Assembly: GCA_947177035.1 (NCBI GenBank)
Contig: CAMWSS010000006.1
Coordinates: 1 to 64,000 of the forward strand
Length of the DNA: 64,000 nt
Origin: an uncultured Porphyromonadaceae bacterium
Lineage (GTDB): Bacteria; Bacteroidota; Bacteroidia; Bacteroidales; Muribaculaceae
Reading direction: 5' to 3'
The position numbers and the translations under genes are program-made. The notes beneath the pieces are model-generated. The model had not been told where the DNA came from. It searched no databases and worked only from the letters and a program-made list of their open reading frames with translations. Shown in pieces: positions 54,295 to 63,371 of the stretch. Each line of letters starts with the position of its first letter. Positions within the stretch are counted from its first letter, which is position 1.

Positions 54295-56015
54295 CAGAAT
54301 TCGGAGATGACAATTCGCAATGTTTTGCCGCAGTCGATAGAACGAATGAAATAAATTCCTTCATTCAGTTCCAACACATCTCCGTTGCGGGAGTCTTCTG
54401 TTTCCAGAATCAGTCGTCCGGTGGTATCATACACCATGATGCGTCCGATGACGTCAGAGCCGGTGAGCATCACTCCGTCAGGATGGCGGCGCAAGCCGAA
54501 TGTCCTGCTATTGTCAACGCCGGTGATTGAATTTTGCCCGACAAACACAACATTGCTTTGCGGCGAATACACTCCGAGTCGGACAGACTGGACTGTGTAG
54601 CTTTCAGACCCTGAAAACTCTGTAATCTCAAGGCTGTTTTCCTCCGCAACAAGCTGTTCGGTCGAAGCCGCTCCACCTTCGTATCGGGTACGGTTCACGA
54701 CAAAATAGTCCACAACCTCGCCTTCGACCGGAGTCCAGTTTGCAGTGTAGCTGCTTGTGGTGACGTCTGTAGGGTCATTGGCGGTAGGAGCAGTCAGCAC
54801 CGGTTCCGGCAGACATTGGCCGGTCAACCCGATGCCTAATGAACCGCTGATTCCGCCACCCGATATCACCATGCGGGTCGAATGCGAGCCAACGGAGGTA
54901 GGGGTATAGGTCACATTGACCCACAGGCCATCCTGTGAATTCACGGCGCTGACCGATGCGTTAAAGCGCTGATTGCCATCATCCATGCTGAACAAAGCGG
55001 CGTCTTTTGTCTCGGCATTGTCATAAATACTCAGGGCAAGCGTCTTTCCTGTAAGATTTTCGCCGAGCAGATGAAGCTTTGCCACATTGGAACGACCTAT
55101 GGCCACTTCGCCGAAATCAAGTTCCATTCCCTGGACTGGAGTGATCAGCACAGGCTTCCCGCTGGTATCCGCTCCGCCTTCATGTTCGCTGAGAATAAAA
55201 GCATCGCCCTTGTTCTCGCCCCAGATATACTCGGCCAGCTCCGGAAAATCAATAAACGGATTCCGGTTGGCCTGAATGGAGTAGATCACTTCATTGCGAT
55301 CTATTTCCTTCTGACTGACCGGATCCTGGCGGTGCCATTTCAGCAACAGTTCCTGCGACCATCCGTTCAGGGTCGGATAAAGGTTGTTGCTCAGCATATA
55401 GGTGTATTTCCACGTCAGATTCTGATAGCATGTGGCCATATAGAAATATGTACGTGCGAAATCGCCTTTGTATTCGTCATCCGGTTCAAACACATATGCC
55501 GCACCACCGCCCTGACCGGTCACTGCAAATCCAACCAGAGAAACACCATTGTCAAAACGCACCGAGGTGCTGCGGTCAACCACGCCGAGCGGGTAGTTGC
55601 TCTTGGCCTGGTTGGCTTTGGCTTCCGACGGATACAGGTGATTCAAGTCCACGTATGCCGGAATGGTCGTGCTTCCGCCCCACCAGCTTTTAGGCAGCGA
55701 ATGCTCGCGGTTAAGACCGGAGAATGACGGGCCATAGAGTGGTATGTTTCCATACATGTCCCACCATTGCCTGGTGCCTGGATACATATCTGTGCGCTGG
55801 AAATATTTTGGCAGATCGGAATAACTGCTTACTTCCGTGTGGCTGTAGATTACGTTATGGAGAGCGGTTTTCAAATCTCCTTCGCGTTTGCCATCAATCC
55901 TGTTGTAATAGCCGGCTGGAATTGTGCGGTCGGCAGCAAAAGCTTCACTCACAGCCATCGCCGCCAACACTGAGAACACCGTCAGACCTCTGACGATTTT
56001 ATAATTCTGATACAT
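54294..56015 (-). CDS. Secreted endonuclease I family nuclease with C-terminal repeats
   Basis: A 573-aa exported nuclease. Signal peptide 1-27 (AFA cut). Endonuclease I domain (about 35-270) with H105 (NREHSLPKSWW), N125-H126 (DLNHLYPSEAKANQAKSNYP), N135 and N140, the metal-dependent active site. Then an Ig-like region (about 290-400), a fibronectin type III-like domain (about 405-490) and a C-terminal sorting-type tail. It degrades DNA outside the cell for nutrients or release from nets. Confidence 0.92.
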   Translation of the reverse strand: MYQNYKIVRGLTVFSVLAAMAVSEAFAADRTIPAGYYNRIDGKREGDLKTALHNVIYSHTEVSSYSDLPKYFQRTDMYPGTRQWWDMYGNIPLYGPSFSGLNREHSLPKSWWGGSTTIPAYVDLNHLYPSEAKANQAKSNYPLGVVDRSTSVRFDNGVSLVGFAVTGQGGGAAYVFEPDDEYKGDFARTYFYMATCYQNLTWKYTYMLSNNLYPTLNGWSQELLLKWHRQDPVSQKEIDRNEVIYSIQANRNPFIDFPELAEYIWGENKGDAFILSEHEGGADTSGKPVLITPVQGMELDFGEVAIGRSNVAKLHLLGENLTGKTLALSIYDNAETKDAALFSMDDGNQRFNASVSAVNSQDGLWVNVTYTPTSVGSHSTRMVISGGGISGSLGIGLTGQCLPEPVLTAPTANDPTDVTTSSYTANWTPVEGEVVDYFVVNRTRYEGGAASTEQLVAEENSLEITEFSGSESYTVQSVRLGVYSPQSNVVFVGQNSITGVDNSRTFGLRRHPDGVMLTGSDVIGRIMVYDTTGRLILETEDSRNGDVLELNEGIYFIRSIDCGKTLRIVISEF

Positions 56016-56028
56016 ATCCTAATTTGCA

Positions 56029-56061
56029 AAAGTTGTAAATTCTTTGCAAATTTACAACTTT
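56029..56061 (-). promoter_or_regulatory. Perfect inverted repeat over the endA promoter
   Basis: AAAGTTGTAAAT (56029-56040) and ATTTACAACTTT (56050-56061) with a 9-bp centre. It covers the minus-strand -7 box TAAATTTG (56047-56054) and the likely transcription start, 14 bp before the endA ATG. A repressor site; the XRE-S24 protein encoded next in the operon is the natural candidate. Confidence 0.65.
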
Positions 56062-56129
56062 ATTTTCAATTCACATAACCGAAATTGCTTTAGAGCCGTC
56101 AAGATTTATTATCTGGCCGGCTTTCATTG

Positions 56130-57692
56130 TCATGCCCCTGATTTAGGAATAAATGAACCCCACGACGAACGGTCGAGATTACGATAGCTGATGGCCTCTC
56201 TGATATGGTGCGGCTGAATCTGCCGGCAGGATTCCAGATCGGCGATGGTACGCGCCACTCTGACTATTCTGTCGAAAGCGCGTGCACTCATGTCGAGTTT
56301 GGTCATCGCATCACGCAGGATTGTCTGACATTCTCCGTCAAGCTGAGCATACACAGCCAGCTGCTTTGGCCCCATCTGGGCATTGCAGTGTATTTGCGGA
56401 AGATCGCGGAACCGTTCTGTCTGGATCGCTCTGGCCATGACAACCCTCTGCCTGATCTCTGCCGACGATTCACCTGCCGAGGCAGACGCAAGCTGCTCAA
56501 ACGGCACCGGCAGAATTTCAACTTGCAGATCTATGCGGTCAAGCAACGGGCCTGATATTCTGCTCATATACCGGTTGACCGCACCAGGAGGGCAGGAGCA
56601 CGCACGTGTAGGGTGGTTATAATATCCGCATGGGCATGGATTCATTGAAGCAACCAGCATGAATCCGGCAGGATAATCTACTGAATATCTCGCTCTTGAA
56701 ATGCTTATGCAACGATCTTCCAATGGCTGGCGCATCACTTCAAGGACCGCGCGTGAAAATTCCGGGAACTCGTCAAGAAACAGCACTCCGTTGTGGGCCA
56801 GAGAGATTTCGCCCGGCATCGGGTGAGTCGATCCGCCGCCGACAAGAGCGACAGGTGATATGGTGTGATGAGGCGAACGAAAAGGCCGCGTGGTCATCAA
56901 ATGCGATCCGCGAGGAAGTCGCCCGGCGACAGAATGGATCTTTGTCGTTTCAAGGGCTTCACTCAGCGTCAACGGAGGCAAGATCGACGGAAGACGCTTG
57001 GCCATCATGGATTTGCCTGATCCGGGAGGGCCGACAAGCAATATGTTGTGACCGCCGGCACAAGCCACTTCAAATGCCCGCTTGACTAGCTCCTGACCTT
57101 TGACTTCCGAAAAATCAAAATCAAAATTGCCGGACGCTTTGGCAAATTCGGCGCATGTATCTATTGTCGTTGGCGCAAGTTCTGTCTCTCCATTGAAAAA
57201 ACCGACCGCCTGCGAGAGTGATTCAACTGCATAAACATCAAGATTATTGACAACAGCAGCCTCGCTGACGTTTGCCGCAGGCACGATCATTCCGTCAAGC
57301 CCCATTTCACGTGCCTTTATGGCCATCGGGAGCACGCCACGTATCGGCAGCACCGATCCGTCAAGCGACAATTCTCCCATAATCATGAAGCGACGAAGAC
57401 GAGCTGCATTCACTTGTCCATCGGCGCCAAGAATTCCCAACGCAATCGGCAGATCATAGGCCGCACCCTCTTTGCGCACATCGGCCGGCGACATGTTTAT
57501 AAGTATGTCGCGGTGTGGCGGAGTCAGGCCGCTCTGACCGATAGCGCTCATTACGCGGTCATAACTCTCACGCACGGCGGCATCGGCAAGGCCAACGATT
57601 GAAAATTGAAATCCCCTGCTCACCACAACTTCAATTGAGATGGGCAGGGCATCAATGCCTTGTACGGCAGCTCCGATAACCTTAACCAGCAT
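56130..57692 (-). CDS. comM: YifB/ComM family Mg-chelatase-like AAA ATPase
   Basis: A 520-aa protein. Lon-like N-terminal fold (1-170: IEVVVSRGFQFSIVGLAD), AAA core with Walker A GPPGSGKSMMAKRL, Walker B GVLFLDEFPEF, the conserved MNPCPCGYYNHPTRACSCPP zinc-like stretch, and the C-terminal Mg-chelatase domain. ComM aids branch migration during transformation in other bacteria. It overlaps aroE by 11 bp. An 18-codon frame starts two bases after its stop. Confidence 0.94.
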   Translation of the reverse strand: MLVKVIGAAVQGIDALPISIEVVVSRGFQFSIVGLADAAVRESYDRVMSAIGQSGLTPPHRDILINMSPADVRKEGAAYDLPIALGILGADGQVNAARLRRFMIMGELSLDGSVLPIRGVLPMAIKAREMGLDGMIVPAANVSEAAVVNNLDVYAVESLSQAVGFFNGETELAPTTIDTCAEFAKASGNFDFDFSEVKGQELVKRAFEVACAGGHNILLVGPPGSGKSMMAKRLPSILPPLTLSEALETTKIHSVAGRLPRGSHLMTTRPFRSPHHTISPVALVGGGSTHPMPGEISLAHNGVLFLDEFPEFSRAVLEVMRQPLEDRCISISRARYSVDYPAGFMLVASMNPCPCGYYNHPTRACSCPPGAVNRYMSRISGPLLDRIDLQVEILPVPFEQLASASAGESSAEIRQRVVMARAIQTERFRDLPQIHCNAQMGPKQLAVYAQLDGECQTILRDAMTKLDMSARAFDRIVRVARTIADLESCRQIQPHHIREAISYRNLDRSSWGSFIPKSGA

Positions 57693-58458
57693 AATTCTTT
57701 ATGTTTTCGCCGGTCCATATTCTCCAGGCGAGCAGCGCCTGAAGTTTCAGCATATCCGCGCCATTTTTCACTTTAGCGCCGCGGGCAGCACTTTGTTTCA
57801 TGAAAAGAGTCTCAGTCGGATTATAGACCAGGTCATAGCAGATATGATTTTCAGTTATCAAATCATACGGTATATCGGGACACATATCGACGTCGGGCGC
57901 AGTGCCAAGCGGCGTTGCGTTGACAATCACTGTGACACCGTCCATCACCGCAGAATCTATGTCAGCATAGGCCATCACCCCCTGGCGCGGGGTGCGGCTC
58001 ACCCGCATCGGCTCGACACCAAGCATTTTCAATCCGGCACAAACCGCAAGTGATGCGCCTCCAGTGCCAAGCACCAATGCCCGCAACGGGTCACTGCCGT
58101 CAGGCAGCAACGGAGCGAGAGTGCGTGCAAACGCCGGCGCGTCTGTGTTATATCCCGTCAACGACAACACTTCGCCATCGGCATCGCGGTCAATCGTGAC
58201 GGTGTTTACCGCACCGACCATACGCGCCAATGGCGAGAGATCATTCAGATATGGCATCACCAGTTCTTTGTAGGGAATGGTGACGTTCAGACCACAGAGA
58301 TCAAGCTGTTCGGCAATCAACTCCATCAGATCACCAATGTCAGGCAATTCAAAGTTCAGATACCTGGCATCAATTCCTTCGTTTTCAAACTTGCGATTGA
58401 AGTTGACGGCAGAATAAGAATGTGACAGCGGATTGCCGATCAAGCCATAAATTTTCAT
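57682..58458 (-). CDS. aroE: Shikimate dehydrogenase
   Basis: A 258-aa enzyme reducing dehydroshikimate with NADPH for aromatic amino acids. N-terminal LIGNPLSHSYSAVNFN binds the substrate, NVTIPYKE carries the catalytic lysine, VLGTGGASLAVCAGLK is the NADP loop, and VNATPLGTAP follows. 29 bp after rpoZ. Confidence 0.96.
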   Translation of the reverse strand: MKIYGLIGNPLSHSYSAVNFNRKFENEGIDARYLNFELPDIGDLMELIAEQLDLCGLNVTIPYKELVMPYLNDLSPLARMVGAVNTVTIDRDADGEVLSLTGYNTDAPAFARTLAPLLPDGSDPLRALVLGTGGASLAVCAGLKMLGVEPMRVSRTPRQGVMAYADIDSAVMDGVTVIVNATPLGTAPDVDMCPDIPYDLITENHICYDLVYNPTETLFMKQSAARGAKVKNGADMLKLQALLAWRIWTGENIKNYAG

Positions 58459-58487
58459 CCGGTGGGCTGGGGGATGCGAAACAATGA

Positions 58488-58823
58488 TCAGTTGTCCAGG
58501 TTTTTGTCGCGGGCAGGATTGCGGAAATGAATTTTTCCTTCCTCATATTCCTGTGCGGCAATCAGAGTGGGCTTGGGCAGCTTTTCGTAATAGCGTGAAA
58601 TTTCGATCTGTTCGCGGTTTTCCGACACTTCTTCAAGCGTGTCGTTGAGCGAGGCAAATTCCTGGAGTTTTTTCTCCAGATCACGCTTCATCTGTTCTGC
58701 GATCTGATTTGAGCGTTTGGCTATGATGGCCACAGTTTCATACACGTTGCCGGTGTCTTCCGAGAGTTTCACCATGTCGCGGGTCACTGTGTTGAGGGGA
58801 GCATTGGTTTTCTTGTAGTCCAT
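58488..58823 (-). CDS. rpoZ: RNA polymerase omega subunit (Bacteroidetes type)
   Basis: A 111-aa protein of the RpoZ/Rpb6 type that helps assemble RNA polymerase. NVYETVAIIAKRSNQIAEQMK is the omega core; KLPKPTLIAAQEYEEGKI is typical of the phylum. ATG at 58821-58823 (MDYKKTNAP) is chosen over an ATG three codons earlier. 37 bp after bamD. Confidence 0.9.
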   Translation of the reverse strand: MDYKKTNAPLNTVTRDMVKLSEDTGNVYETVAIIAKRSNQIAEQMKRDLEKKLQEFASLNDTLEEVSENREQIEISRYYEKLPKPTLIAAQEYEEGKIHFRNPARDKNLDN

Positions 58824-58860
58824 TCTTGTCAATAAGTATGTACGTGAAGTTTTTTGAATT

Positions 58861-59664
58861 TTATTCTGGTCTGATATGACGGGCCGCGGCTTTATAGATA
58901 TTGTCTGCCTCGTTCCGATATGAACTTTCCGGATAGTTATTGATAAACGAGTAATACTCGTCGACCACCTGACGGTATCGTTCGGCTTTCTTCTCGTCGA
59001 CCGAAAGTTCAGCCTCTTTATACCTGGATTTCAGGATGAGCATTTCAAGCTGCTCTTTATATTTTGAATAAGGATAGGTCTTGATGGCATTCTGGGCCAC
59101 AATAACGGCTGCTTCGAAATTATTGCCGCCGAAAGTGCCGAGATTGTAATATAGCTGCGCGTTCTGAAGCTGCTTCAGAGTCAGTTTATCCTGAAGTTCA
59201 AAAACAGCGTTCTGAGCCATGGGAACTTTGTCGCTGGCAGGATATAACTCCAGAAAGTCTGTCAGTTCCTCAATCGCTTTCATTGTGCCCGTCTGGTCAA
59301 GCTGGGCATCCGGCGAATCCAGGTAGTAACCGTAGCCACAGAAAAATCTGGCGTCTTCAGCATATTTGCCTTTCGGATAGCGACGATAATATGTCCGGAA
59401 GTATGATCCTGAATTCAGATAATCTTTGTTTTCATAATTACACATTCCGAGCATAAACAGCGTTTCTTCCGCTTTTTCAGTGCCCTTGAACGAAGTCACC
59501 ACCTCCTGAAGCACAGAAGCCGCCTGAACGTATTTGCCTTCGTCATACATGCGCTTGGCATACTCGTATTTCAGATTGGCATCATGGCTCTTGAGCACAC
59601 GCTGATATTCGCCACAGGAACTGAGGCATAGCGCTAATATGGTGATTGACAAAAGCTTTCGCAT
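58861..59664 (-). CDS. bamD: Outer membrane assembly lipoprotein BamD
   Basis: A 267-aa lipoprotein of the BAM complex. Signal peptide with lipobox LSSC (C17), followed by five TPR-like helix pairs (YEYAKRMYDEGKYVQAA, ETLFMLGMCNYENKDYL, KYAEDARFFCGYGYYLD). -7 box TAACTTTG at 59698-59705 upstream, with a poor -33 box. It leads bamD-rpoZ-aroE-comM. Confidence 0.94.
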   Translation of the reverse strand: MRKLLSITILALCLSSCGEYQRVLKSHDANLKYEYAKRMYDEGKYVQAASVLQEVVTSFKGTEKAEETLFMLGMCNYENKDYLNSGSYFRTYYRRYPKGKYAEDARFFCGYGYYLDSPDAQLDQTGTMKAIEELTDFLELYPASDKVPMAQNAVFELQDKLTLKQLQNAQLYYNLGTFGGNNFEAAVIVAQNAIKTYPYSKYKEQLEMLILKSRYKEAELSVDEKKAERYRQVVDEYYSFINNYPESSYRNEADNIYKAAARHIRPE

Positions 59665-59697
59665 ATCAAAATTATTGCATTATATATATTCAAGATG

Positions 59698-59705
59698 CAA
59701 AGTTA
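59698..59705 (-). promoter_or_regulatory. -7 box of the bamD operon
   Basis: TAACTTTG on the minus strand, 33 bp before bamD. No good -33 box seen. Confidence 0.55.
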
Positions 59706-59807
59706 CTATTTTTTCGTCACATAATCCACTTTTTCAGCAGGAGCATCGATTGATTTTTTATTAAAAAAGCTAAAATCAACGACGCGAACCGAATCTCCAG
59801 CATCGGA

Positions 59808-61007
59808 TTATGTCAGAAAAAGACAGGCGTCGCCATAGGAAAGAAAACGGAATTCAGGATCATCAAGCGCATGATTGTATATCGGACGCCAATCACGCGG
59901 AGCGACAAACGCGCTGACAAGCAGCAGCAAAGTCGACCGCGGCTGATGGAAATTTGTGATTATTCCTTTAACAATCCGATAATCATATCCTGGAGCGATA
60001 AGCAAACGGGTCGACGCTATGAGTGTCGGGCCGCAGACATCGGCCAAAGCCGAAAGCGCCTCTGCTGGAGAAAGATTCGGATGGGATGGATCATAGGGAT
60101 ACCACTGCGGCAGCTCGTCGAACGGAAGACCGGCAGCGGCGCGACAGCCAAGATGATAGAGCGACTCAAGAGTGCGCACGGATGTTGTTCCGACGGCAAT
60201 CACCGGCCGATGCGATGAAGCAAGTTCGCAGATAAGGTCACGACTCACTGCGATAAACTCGCTGTGCATGGCGTGATCTCCGATATTCTCGGTCTGCACC
60301 GGCTGAAAAGTGCCGGCGCCGACATGAAGGGTAATTTCCCTGCGACAGATTCCACGACGGTCTATTTCGGCCAGCAAAGACGGAGTGAAATGCAATCCGG
60401 CAGTAGGCGCTGCCACCGATCCGTCGACTCGCGAAAAGACGGTCTGGTAATCAGTATTGTCTGACTGCTCTGTTGACCGATTCAGATATGGCGGAATAGG
60501 CAGCTCACCTGCAGCAGCTATTATTTCAGCAAAAGTGTGGCGGCCGGTCCAGCTGAGACGCACAACAGAATCCTTTTCATTCTTGGCAATGCGCTCGGCC
60601 GTCAGAATACATTCACTGTCTCCGACATTGACCGTCGCACGAAGCTCACCGGTTTTCCATCGCTTGGAATTGCCGACAAAACAAAGCCACTCGACCGCAT
60701 CTTCCGACGCGAAACTCTGCGCATAATCAGCCGGAGCTTTCGGCTCCAGACAAAAAACCTCAATCAGCGCTCCAGACTCTTTGCGGAATCGCAGACGGGC
60801 GTTGATGACACGGGTATTATTGTAAATCAGAGTAGCATCCGGCGGAAGCAAGTCCGGGACTTCGGAAAAGAAATGCGTTGAAATGCGTCCGTCGGCCCGA
60901 TGTACGAGCAAACGGCAACGGTCTCGTTCGGCCAGAGGGAATTTAGCGATTCGCTCGTCCGGTAACGGATAATCAAATTGGTCTATGTTGATTTGTCGTG
61001 GATTCAT
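59808..61007 (-). CDS. queA: QueA-type tRNA ribosyltransferase-isomerase
   Basis: A 399-aa enzyme that moves the ribose of SAM to preQ1 in tRNA to give epoxyqueuosine. Marks: FDYPLPDERIAKFP, IYNNTRVINARL, PTAGLHFTPSLL, LHVGAGTFQPV, VGTTSVRTLESL, NFHQPRSTLLLLVSAFV. It is longer than standard QueA (about 340-350 aa) mainly by an insert at about 80-150. Four-base overlap with murF-alr. Confidence 0.94.
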   Translation of the reverse strand: MNPRQINIDQFDYPLPDERIAKFPLAERDRCRLLVHRADGRISTHFFSEVPDLLPPDATLIYNNTRVINARLRFRKESGALIEVFCLEPKAPADYAQSFASEDAVEWLCFVGNSKRWKTGELRATVNVGDSECILTAERIAKNEKDSVVRLSWTGRHTFAEIIAAAGELPIPPYLNRSTEQSDNTDYQTVFSRVDGSVAAPTAGLHFTPSLLAEIDRRGICRREITLHVGAGTFQPVQTENIGDHAMHSEFIAVSRDLICELASSHRPVIAVGTTSVRTLESLYHLGCRAAAGLPFDELPQWYPYDPSHPNLSPAEALSALADVCGPTLIASTRLLIAPGYDYRIVKGIITNFHQPRSTLLLLVSAFVAPRDWRPIYNHALDDPEFRFLSYGDACLFLT

Positions 61008-63286
61008 TCGCGAAAATAAACACGTTTGACTCTGGGTGATACAGAAGTCAGGATTTCATAAGGAATTGTGCCGACAGCGTCGGCCATAGTATTGATAGAG
61101 TTATTGTCTCCGAAGAACTCAACGGAATCACCCACCTTCACTGAATCACCAGCCGCTGTCACGTCTATCATGCAGGCGTCCATACATATGTTGCCGACAA
61201 TCGGACAAAGCGCCCCATTGACCATCACCTTACCGACTCCGTTGCTGAGATGTCGGTTAAGTCCGTCGGCATATCCGACGGGAACGGTGGCCACTATGGC
61301 TGAGTGATCAAGAATAGTGCGGCGGCCATAGCCTATGGCAGTCCCGGCCGGCCAGCGCTTGATGGAAATAATAATCGAACGAAGCGAAGCCACCGTGCGC
61401 AACGACGAGGTCTCAGGTATGCCCAAAGTATCCACTCCATACAGACTTATCCCGAGCCTGACCATATCATATTGCCATTCCGGAAAACGCGCGATGCCGG
61501 CCGAATTCAGAATATGGCGCAGAAATACCGGACCGATCTCTCCCGCCATTTCACAGCAGATGCTGTCAAACAGCTTGAGTTGATCTATGGTGTATTGATC
61601 CATGTCAAGACAGTCCGCAGTGGCCAGATGCGAAAAAATGGATTTCGCTTTGACAGTAGTTGTCGATCGCAAAAGACGCCCTATCGCAGGGATATCTTCA
61701 CGGAGGAATCCAAGCCGATGCATTCCTGTGTCAAATTTTATATGAACAGGATAATCGGAGATACCGCGTTTTTCGGCTTCGGCAATTATCTCTTCAAGCA
61801 TATTGAAGCTGAACACTTCCGGCTCCAGACGATTAGCAAACAAGGAATTATAGTTTGTCACCTTAGGGTTGAGCACCATGATAGGCATGGTGATGCCGGC
61901 CGATCGCAACTCTTCGCCTTCGTCAACCACCGCAACGGCAAGATATGCCGCTCCCTGGCTCTGCAATGTCTTCGCCAGCTCATATGAGCCGACACCATAA
62001 CCTGATGCTTTCACCATTGCCACCATTCCGGTGGTCGGGCGCAGCATTGCCTTAAAGTGGTTGAAATTATGAATGATGGCATCCAGATTGACCTCAAGCA
62101 CAGTTTCATGATGGCGCGAACGCAGACGTTCCGCGATCTGATCGACCGCTCCGCCCGGCTCTCCTTTGGCAAGAATCAACTCAGAGTCAAAATCGGCGGC
62201 CGACAGACTGGCCACGCATTCATCGGCCGACTGAAAAACAATCGAACCGACCGGCAGACGGTCCGCTATCTCCGCATATTCGGCACCGATGCCGATAAAC
62301 CGGTCAATATGGTAAAGCGCCAGATATCGACAAAGATCATCGCCATTAAAATCCGTCAGCGAATCAAGCAGAAGCGTGAGCCGTTTCTGCGACGCTGTCA
62401 GCCGGCGCACGGCAAAATCAAGCGCCGATTCCAGCGAAGGCAGATCGCAAGTGAACCTGTCGGAAACCAGCAGACAGTTATTGACCGCCTCAGTAACATC
62501 AAGGCGGGTGCGTATCGTGCGGTTCTCGACTTCTGAATCCACACCGATGGCCTTCAACACTCGTTTACAAAGACGAAGATTGTCGTTCTCGCTTGTGCAG
62601 TCTGTCGGCGCGACAACAAGCCCGACAGATTGTGCAAGCTTCATTTTTTCAGCCCGCTTCTCTTCGAGATCATTAAACCCTTCGTCATGTTCGCCTGGCA
62701 ACACATTTGTGATCACCGCGACGTCAGGAGCAATGATGTCGGCCAGAGTCTGCATCTCTCCGCGGGTAGAGATTCCGGCTTCTATGACTGCATAGCGATG
62801 ACGCGACGGATCAATGCGGAGCAATGACAACGGAACCCCGACGCGGCTGTTCCAGCTTCGCGGCGATCTGACAGAGGGTGCTACCCTGGAGAGTGCCCCG
62901 TAAAGCATCTCCTTCACCATTGTTTTTCCACGCGAACCGCCAACCGCTATCACCATCGTGTCGGCACACATGGCGCGATGCGCCTTGGCCAGACGCATCA
63001 GAGCCGCCAGCGGGTCATTCACAATAATGAAGTCGGCCGAATCGAGGTCCACTCCATCCGGGATATGTGTAACCACAAAAGCCCGCACACCGGAAGCGAC
63101 CAGAGGCGCGATGTAATTGTGTCCGTCATTATTGCATGTGGCCAGCGCGAAAAAAAGCGAGGAGCCTGGCTGCGTTAGCGCCCGGCTGTCGGTCAGCGGG
63201 GTATCTATCATCAGATCAGGCTGCCGCAGCAACGCGCGGTCATAACCTATGGCATCGGCTATCTCCGCCAGAGTTTTTGCTGTCAT
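61004..63286 (-). CDS. Fused MurF (UDP-MurNAc-tripeptide:D-Ala-D-Ala ligase) - alanine racemase
   Basis: A 760-aa fusion known in Bacteroidetes. Residues 1-390 are MurF (ATP loop VGGSRGKTMVKEML, SWNSRVGVPLSLL, VITNVLPGEHDEGF); residues about 395-760 are Alr with the PLP lysine in MVAMVKASGYGVGSYE and the tyrosine loop VGYADGLNRHL. It makes D-Ala and adds D-Ala-D-Ala to the wall precursor. The chosen ATG (63284-63286) leaves a hairpin in the spacer; a longer frame begins at 63331. Confidence 0.96.
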   Translation of the reverse strand: MTAKTLAEIADAIGYDRALLRQPDLMIDTPLTDSRALTQPGSSLFFALATCNNDGHNYIAPLVASGVRAFVVTHIPDGVDLDSADFIIVNDPLAALMRLAKAHRAMCADTMVIAVGGSRGKTMVKEMLYGALSRVAPSVRSPRSWNSRVGVPLSLLRIDPSRHRYAVIEAGISTRGEMQTLADIIAPDVAVITNVLPGEHDEGFNDLEEKRAEKMKLAQSVGLVVAPTDCTSENDNLRLCKRVLKAIGVDSEVENRTIRTRLDVTEAVNNCLLVSDRFTCDLPSLESALDFAVRRLTASQKRLTLLLDSLTDFNGDDLCRYLALYHIDRFIGIGAEYAEIADRLPVGSIVFQSADECVASLSAADFDSELILAKGEPGGAVDQIAERLRSRHHETVLEVNLDAIIHNFNHFKAMLRPTTGMVAMVKASGYGVGSYELAKTLQSQGAAYLAVAVVDEGEELRSAGITMPIMVLNPKVTNYNSLFANRLEPEVFSFNMLEEIIAEAEKRGISDYPVHIKFDTGMHRLGFLREDIPAIGRLLRSTTTVKAKSIFSHLATADCLDMDQYTIDQLKLFDSICCEMAGEIGPVFLRHILNSAGIARFPEWQYDMVRLGISLYGVDTLGIPETSSLRTVASLRSIIISIKRWPAGTAIGYGRRTILDHSAIVATVPVGYADGLNRHLSNGVGKVMVNGALCPIVGNICMDACMIDVTAAGDSVKVGDSVEFFGDNNSINTMADAVGTIPYEILTSVSPRVKRVYFRE

Positions 63287-63298
63287 GTTTCCAGATTG

Positions 63299-63343
63299 TC
63301 CGGACAGGCCGCAGCTCAGAAAATGAGCCATGACCTGTCCGGA
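63299..63343. other. Stem-loop between gpmI and murF-alr
   Basis: TCCGGACAGG / CCTGTCCGGA (10-bp stem, inner CTCA/TGAG). On the minus strand no T-run follows, on the plus strand TTTT does. It could be a weak terminator for gpmI or a 5' element of murF-alr. Confidence 0.4.
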
Positions 63344-63371
63344 TTTTATTGGTCGGGATGCTGTGTCAGTT

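Noticed and set aside
63299..63343. Strong intrinsic terminator of gpmI
   Set aside because: No T-run follows in the direction of gpmI transcription, so listed only as a stem-loop.
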